Positions 7,916 through 11,611 of a stretch of 11,611 bases of DNA are shown here, piece by piece. Made by a program: the position numbers and the translations under genes. Within the stretch, counting starts at the first letter, position 1, and each line of letters starts with the position of its first letter. This stretch comes from CAZILN01 sp964540005 (GTDB taxonomy: Bacteria; Bacteroidota; Bacteroidia; Bacteroidales; SM23-62): assembly GCA_964540005.1 (NCBI GenBank), contig CAZILN010000353.1, positions 1 through 11,611 of the forward strand, read 5' to 3'. The notes beneath the pieces are model-generated. The model was not told the DNA's origin. It saw nothing but the letters and a program-made list of their open reading frames with translations, and ran no database searches.

Positions 7916-7930
7916 GATTTGTATGTATAA

Positions 7931-7961
7931 CGGGCAGATGAAATAAGGCCTCATCTGCCCG
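7931..7961 (-). terminator. Perfect 11-bp hairpin after the aminotransferase gene
   Basis: The arms CGGGCAGATGA (7931-7941) and TCATCTGCCCG (7951-7961) are exact reverse complements around a 9-base loop. The hairpin begins 10 bases after the aminotransferase stop on the minus strand and ends 15 bases before the preferred M48 ATG. Read on the minus strand the following bases are GTTATACAT, not a T-run, so it may be a weak terminator, an mRNA-stabilising 3' structure, or an element that reduces read-through into the protease and mltG. Confidence 0.55.
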
Positions 7962-7970
7962 GATTTTAGC

Positions 7971-9164
7971 TTACTGCAGCTTTCCCACAGCCTCCCTGAA
8001 ACGCTTCATAGCTTCCCTCAGGTTATCGTCCGAGTTGGCAAATGAGATACGGATACAATCCGGCGCCCCGAATGCAGAACCCGGAACGGCAGCTATGTGG
8101 GCTGTTTCCAGCAGGTACAGGCACAGATCCATGGAATTCTCGATTTTCACATCACCGATGGATTTACCATAAAACGTACTAACATCGGGAAAGACATAGA
8201 ATGCTCCGTCGGGCAGGTTGCATTTAACCCCTTCAGTGTTTTTCAGCTGCTCCACTACCAGGTCACGGCGCCTCCTGAAGGCCTCATTCATATCCCTGAC
8301 ACATTGCTGGTCACCGTTCAGAGCTGTGATGGATGCTATCTGTGCTACTCCTGTGGCCCCAGAGGTAAACTGTCCCTGCAGCTTGTTACACGCCTTGGTG
8401 ATCCACATTGGTGCGGCAATATAACCTATCCTGTATCCGGTCATGGCATATGCCTTTGAAACCCCGTTGACAAGAACTACCCTGTCCTTGACGGAATCAA
8501 ACTGGGCGATGCTTTCATGCTTCCCGGTATAATTGATATGCTCATATATTTCATCGGATATAATAATAATCCTTTCATGCTTTTCCAGGACAGCAGCCAG
8601 GGCAGCCAGTTCCTCCCTGTTGTAAAAACTGCCGGTGGGATTTGACGGCGAACAGAGGATAAGCCCCTTGGTTTCAGGAGTGATGGCATCTTCCAGTTGC
8701 TGCGGAGTTACTTTGAAATTATTATCAATGCCGGTTTCAATTATAACATTGGTTCCTTCGGCAATCTTTACCTGCTCGACGTAGCTGACCCAGTATGGAG
8801 CCGGTACTATCACTTCGTCTCCCGGATCGATAATGCTGAGCAAAACATTAACGATACTGTGTTTAGCCCCGCTGGCAACCGATATCTGGTCCGGTGAATA
8901 ATCCAGATCATTTTCACGTTTGAGCTTATCAGCTATGGCTTTACGAAGCGCCGGATAACCGGCTACCGGAGGATAGAATGAATAATTATCATCCACGGCT
9001 TTTTTAACAGCCTCCTTGACGTGATCGGGTGTGAAAAAATCGGGTTCTCCCACGCTGAGATTAATAACATCGATTCCCTTCGCCTGCAGATCCTTGCTCT
9101 TCTGGTTCATGGCAATGGTTGCTGAAGCGGACAGACTGGCTAACCTTTTCGAAAGACTTTCCAT
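7971..9164 (-). CDS. PLP-dependent aminotransferase, aspartate aminotransferase type (class I, subgroup Ib)
   Basis: A cytoplasmic transaminase of 397 residues, most likely aspartate:2-oxoglutarate, possibly also acting on prephenate or other amino acids, as known for subgroup Ib enzymes. Visible landmarks are VGEPDF (38-43), the SGAKHSI cofactor-phosphate region (98-104), Tyr124 in APYWVSY, Asn175 in SPSNPTG, Asp204 and Tyr207 in SDEIYEHI, Schiff-base Lys237 in NGVSKAYAMTGYRIGY, Arg245 in the same motif, and substrate-carboxylate Arg372 in CIRISFANS. The length and the SLSASATIAMNQKSKDL N-terminus fit bacterial subgroup Ib AspC. The start ATG at 9164 is preceded by an A-rich stretch rather than a Shine-Dalgarno. 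It is the first gene of the minus-strand run and is divergent from the small membrane-protein gene. Exact substrate preference is not determinable here. Confidence 0.94.
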   Translation of the reverse strand: MESLSKRLASLSASATIAMNQKSKDLQAKGIDVINLSVGEPDFFTPDHVKEAVKKAVDDNYSFYPPVAGYPALRKAIADKLKRENDLDYSPDQISVASGAKHSIVNVLLSIIDPGDEVIVPAPYWVSYVEQVKIAEGTNVIIETGIDNNFKVTPQQLEDAITPETKGLILCSPSNPTGSFYNREELAALAAVLEKHERIIIISDEIYEHINYTGKHESIAQFDSVKDRVVLVNGVSKAYAMTGYRIGYIAAPMWITKACNKLQGQFTSGATGVAQIASITALNGDQQCVRDMNEAFRRRRDLVVEQLKNTEGVKCNLPDGAFYVFPDVSTFYGKSIGDVKIENSMDLCLYLLETAHIAAVPGSAFGAPDCIRISFANSDDNLREAMKRFREAVGKLQ

Positions 9165-9279
9165 TTTTTAATGATTTGTGTTTAATTTTGGATACTAGGT
9201 TTATTTTCAAGGCCAAAAATAAGCTTTTAACTATAAAATATTTAATATTGTATAAAAGAAAGAACCAATTTTTATCAAC
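9165..9279. promoter_or_regulatory. AT-rich divergent promoter region (aminotransferase / small membrane protein)
   Basis: These 115 bases are strikingly AT-rich compared with the coding sequence around them and lie between two divergent genes. Exact matches to the Bacteroidota -7 element TAnnTTTG occur on each strand: TATTTTTG on the minus strand (plus coordinates 9214-9221), about 50 bases before the aminotransferase ATG, and TAATTTTG on the plus strand (9183-9190), about 90 bases before the other gene. Neither has a TTG at the ideal -33 spacing. In such AT-rich DNA, chance matches are likely, so the positions are tentative. Confidence 0.4.
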
Positions 9280-9801
9280 ATGCCCGAAGTACTTGAAATC
9301 CTTAAATATACAATCCCTGCCCTGATCGTATTCATCACCGTATACTTCATAATGAGAAGCATGGCAAAGTCTGAAGATCAGCGCAGGAATATGGAGCTGA
9401 CTACTGCCGCCCAGAAGACAGTGCTGCCCATCCGGCTGCAGGCCTACGAGAGGATCATCCTGCTGCTGGAGAGGATATCTCCTGACTCCATTATTATCCG
9501 GGTAAACCTTGCCAATAAAACCAGCAAGGAGTTCCGGGCCGAGATGCTGAATGCCATCAAATCTGAATTTGAACACAATCTCTCGCAGCAGGTGTACGTA
9601 AGCCACGAGGCCTGGGAGGCTGTTAAGAATGCAAGGGCAAATATTACCAACATCATTAACAATGCTTCGCAGCAGGTAAAACCTGATTCCAGCGCCCTGG
9701 CCCTGAGCAATAAGATCCTGGAAATACTGATGGAGCTAACCACTCCGCCTAATGCGGCTGCCATCCACCTGATCAAGAAAGAGGTTCAGCAGTTTTTCTA
9801 A
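9280..9801 (+). CDS. Conserved Bacteroidota membrane-anchored protein of unknown function
   Basis: A 173-residue protein without a recognisable enzyme motif. One N-terminal membrane helix is visible at about residues 9-25 (YTIPALIVFITVYFIM), followed by the basic/polar MRSMAKSEDQRR, which suggests that the rest is cytoplasmic. The soluble part appears mainly helical. It includes LPIRLQAYERIILLLERISP (49-68), FRAEMLNAIKSEFEHNLSQQ (85-104), VYVSHEAWEAVKNA (105-118) and IINNASQQV (about 124-132). The LQAYERI-LLLERISP and EFEHN-QQ-YVS pattern recalls a Bacteroidota-restricted hypothetical family that I believe Pfam lists as DUF7935; this is from memory and unconfirmed. The ATG at 9280 gives a proper signal-anchor start, with an AT-rich leader and no Shine-Dalgarno. 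It is monocistronic, divergent from the aminotransferase and convergent with htpG. No function is assigned. Confidence 0.85.
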   Translation: MPEVLEILKYTIPALIVFITVYFIMRSMAKSEDQRRNMELTTAAQKTVLPIRLQAYERIILLLERISPDSIIIRVNLANKTSKEFRAEMLNAIKSEFEHNLSQQVYVSHEAWEAVKNARANITNIINNASQQVKPDSSALALSNKILEILMELTTPPNAAAIHLIKKEVQQFF

Positions 9802-9874
9802 GAGTCTGCGCTTATTAACTTTCAGCTCAGAATTTTTCCGATCTCACTCGGCCATCAACCGGTCAGATCAGCGA

Positions 9875-11611
9875 TCAGCCTATCAGGTCAACGCTTCTCT
9901 TTACGAATTTGATCAGGTCCTCACCCTTCAGCAAATTGTTTGACAGGAGTGCCAGGTCTATTACCTGTTTCACGATCTTGTTGTCTTTGCCGTATTTGTG
10001 AAGTATCTTGGTTTTGTCTGCATTCAGTTTGTCCAGTTCCTTCCCGAGGGATTCCAGCTTATCCTTTTCCTCCTGTTTGATCTCTTCCTCTTTCTTTTCA
10101 CCCTGCTCCTTCTCAAGTTTTTCCCTTTCCTGTTTCACCGGGTCAATTTTTGCGTTGACCTCGGCCAACTTTGTTCCCAGCTTCTTTTCCTTTCCCTCGA
10201 TAATCCCGTTGACAAGGGGATGCGAGGTATTGATGACCATATTATAGGAGTTCGGCATCCCGGCATAGAAGTTTTGTCCACCCGACAATTCAGACATGTC
10301 CTTCATCCTGCGCATAAATTCAGACTGGGTTATGATAACAGGTGATTCATCGGCAGACAAAGCTTCGAAGCTTACAAAGAATTTTTCCTTTTCCTTCAGC
10401 TGCCCTTCGAATACCTTCCTGAGGTCTTCCTGCTGGTCCCGGCTCAGATCAACTTCCCTGATATCTTCCTTTACTATCAGTTTATCCACAACATCCGAAT
10501 CGACACGGGCAAAGCGGGCAGAAGTGAATTTCTGCTCAATATGGTTGATAAAATGGGTGTCCAGGTGACCGTCCATCAGCAGCACATCGTAGCCCTTTGC
10601 TTTGGCCGCGTCAATAAAGCTGTACTGCTCTTCCTTATCCGTGGCATACAGGTATATGATATTTTTGTTTTTATCGGTCTGGTCTGCCTTGATAAGGTTC
10701 TCATACTCCTCAAAGGTAAAGTACTTATCATCGGTGTTTTTCAGAAGAGCAAACTTGGATGCTTTTTCATAGAATTTCTCTTCCGACATCATCCCGTATT
10801 CAATAAAGAGCTTCAAATCATCCCATTTCTTTTCAAAACCGCTGCGATCGTTCTTAAAAAGTTCCTCCAGCCGGTCTGCCACTTTTTTGGTGATGTGGCT
10901 GGATATCTTTTTCACATTCGGGTCACCCTGCAGGTAGCTCCTTGAAACATTCAGCGGGATATCAGGGGAATCCAGGACCCCGTGCAGCAGGGTAAGGAAT
11001 TCCGGCACGATGCCTTCGACTGAATCGGTAACATATACCTGGTTGCAGTAAAGCTGTATCTTGTTTTTCTGGACCTCGATATTGGATTTAATGCGCGGGA
11101 AGTAGAGTATCCCGGTCAGGTTAAAGGGATAGTCTACATTCAGGTGTATATTGAAAAGGGGTTCCTCGGAAACGGGGTAGAGATCCGAGTAAAACTTCTG
11201 ATAGTCCTCATCTTTCAGGTCAGCAGGTTTGCGTGTCCATAAAGGTTTGGTCTCATTAATGATCCTGTCCTTTTTCGTGGTAACTTCCTTGCCGTCCTTC
11301 CATTCCTTTTCCTTACCGAATGCGATCTCAACAGGAAGGAAACGGCAGTATCTCCTGAGCATTTCCTCTATTCGTGATTCTTCCAGGAATTCCTTGGAAT
11401 CAGCATCAAGATGCAGGATGATCTCGGTCCCTCTTTCCTCTTTCTCAATATCTTCAAGACTGTACTCCGGGCTCCCGTCGCAGGCCCATTTAACCGCCTT
11501 GCTCCCTTTTTTATATGACTTTGTCAGTATCTCCACCCTGTCACTCACCATAAAGGAAGAATAGAACCCGAGTCCGAAATGGCCGATGATGGCATTGCTC
11601 TGGTTCTTGTA
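9875..11611 (-). CDS. htpG: HSP90-family chaperone HtpG, N-terminal part cut by the window edge
   Basis: A cytosolic ATP-dependent Hsp90 chaperone. The frame stays open to base 11611, so the true start lies beyond the window; an internal ATG at 11551 is not the start, because HFGLGFYSSFMV of the nucleotide-binding lid precedes and spans it. 578 C-terminal residues are visible. The end of the ATPase domain contains IIGHFGLGFYSSFMVSDRV (visible 8-25). The middle domain begins around RIINETKPLWTRKP and has QLYCNQVYVTDSVEGIVPEF and LNVSRSYLQGD, whose Arg224 corresponds to the ATP-contacting middle-domain arginine. The C-terminal dimerisation domain holds a very charged K/E-rich helical insertion (about 10016-10170) and ends SVDLIG, with no MEEVD tail, as expected for bacteria. 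It is convergent with the small membrane-protein gene; the 73-base gap between them holds no clear terminator hairpin. Confidence 0.97.
   Translation of the reverse strand, partial: YKNQSNAIIGHFGLGFYSSFMVSDRVEILTKSYKKGSKAVKWACDGSPEYSLEDIEKEERGTEIILHLDADSKEFLEESRIEEMLRRYCRFLPVEIAFGKEKEWKDGKEVTTKKDRIINETKPLWTRKPADLKDEDYQKFYSDLYPVSEEPLFNIHLNVDYPFNLTGILYFPRIKSNIEVQKNKIQLYCNQVYVTDSVEGIVPEFLTLLHGVLDSPDIPLNVSRSYLQGDPNVKKISSHITKKVADRLEELFKNDRSGFEKKWDDLKLFIEYGMMSEEKFYEKASKFALLKNTDDKYFTFEEYENLIKADQTDKNKNIIYLYATDKEEQYSFIDAAKAKGYDVLLMDGHLDTHFINHIEQKFTSARFARVDSDVVDKLIVKEDIREVDLSRDQQEDLRKVFEGQLKEKEKFFVSFEALSADESPVIITQSEFMRRMKDMSELSGGQNFYAGMPNSYNMVINTSHPLVNGIIEGKEKKLGTKLAEVNAKIDPVKQEREKLEKEQGEKKEEEIKQEEKDKLESLGKELDKLNADKTKILHKYGKDNKIVKQVIDLALLSNNLLKGEDLIKFVKRSVDLIG

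Noticed and set aside
9061..9606. A 181-codon minus-strand frame spanning the aminotransferase start and the unknown membrane-protein gene
   Set aside because: It lies antisense to one conserved gene and out of frame with the other, crosses the AT-rich promoter region, and its translation shows no domain-like pattern.
9802..9874. Possible repeats or terminator in the convergent gap, with several ATCAG-like words around 9860-9890
   Set aside because: The words are short and irregular, form no convincing stem, and extend into the htpG stop codon.
10060..10140. Pyrimidine-rich low-complexity tract on the plus strand
   Set aside because: It is the complement of the K/E-rich insertion in HtpG and needs no separate explanation.
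10541..10945. A 134-codon plus-strand frame opposite htpG
   Set aside because: It is antisense to conserved HtpG coding sequence; its hydrophobic look follows from complementing Lys/Glu-rich codons.

Overview
This 11.6-kb window looks like a chromosomal housekeeping stretch from a member of the Bacteroidota, probably a Bacteroidales-type organism. The reasons are the protein families (a Bacteroidota-style family 4 glycosyltransferase, an HtpG with a charged C-terminal insertion, a small membrane-anchored protein of a type I associate with this phylum), the near absence of Shine-Dalgarno sequences before the start codons, and isolated matches to the Bacteroidota -7 promoter element TAnnTTTG. 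The genus cannot be told from the sequence alone. Both ends are cut inside genes. No gap between genes exceeds 300 bases. I found no tRNA, rRNA, CRISPR array, insertion sequence, phage gene or recognisable defence module.

Layout, left to right. (1) Plus strand, 1-2237: the 3' part of the 2-oxoglutarate dehydrogenase E2 gene (sucB), then 35 bases later a diaminopropionate ammonia-lyase-like PLP enzyme. (2) Minus strand, 2295-3422: a GT4-type glycosyltransferase. (3) Plus strand, 3537-4550: murB, divergent from the glycosyltransferase. (4) Minus strand, 4554-9164: transcribed in the order aspartate-type aminotransferase, M48 lipoprotein metalloprotease, MltG lytic transglycosylase, phosphohexose mutase. 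A perfect 11-bp hairpin separates the aminotransferase from the protease. (5) Plus strand, 9280-9801: a small membrane-anchored conserved protein, divergent from the aminotransferase. (6) Minus strand, 9875 to the right edge: htpG, cut at its N-terminal part.

Functionally, the middle of the window leans toward the cell envelope. MurB makes UDP-MurNAc. The phosphohexose mutase supplies sugar-1-phosphates for envelope glycans. MltG cuts nascent glycan strands and so sets their length. The M48 lipoprotein is probably an envelope quality-control protease and is almost translationally coupled to MltG. The glycosyltransferase probably builds a surface polysaccharide. The flanks are central metabolism (TCA-cycle E2, amino-acid PLP enzymes) and protein folding (HtpG).

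I see no convincing evidence for a previously undescribed multi-gene system. The points most worth a second look are a shortened DpaL-like enzyme placed after sucB, the corrected start of the M48 lipoprotein and the hairpin before it, the tight M48-MltG pairing, and the uncharacterised membrane protein next to the aminotransferase.
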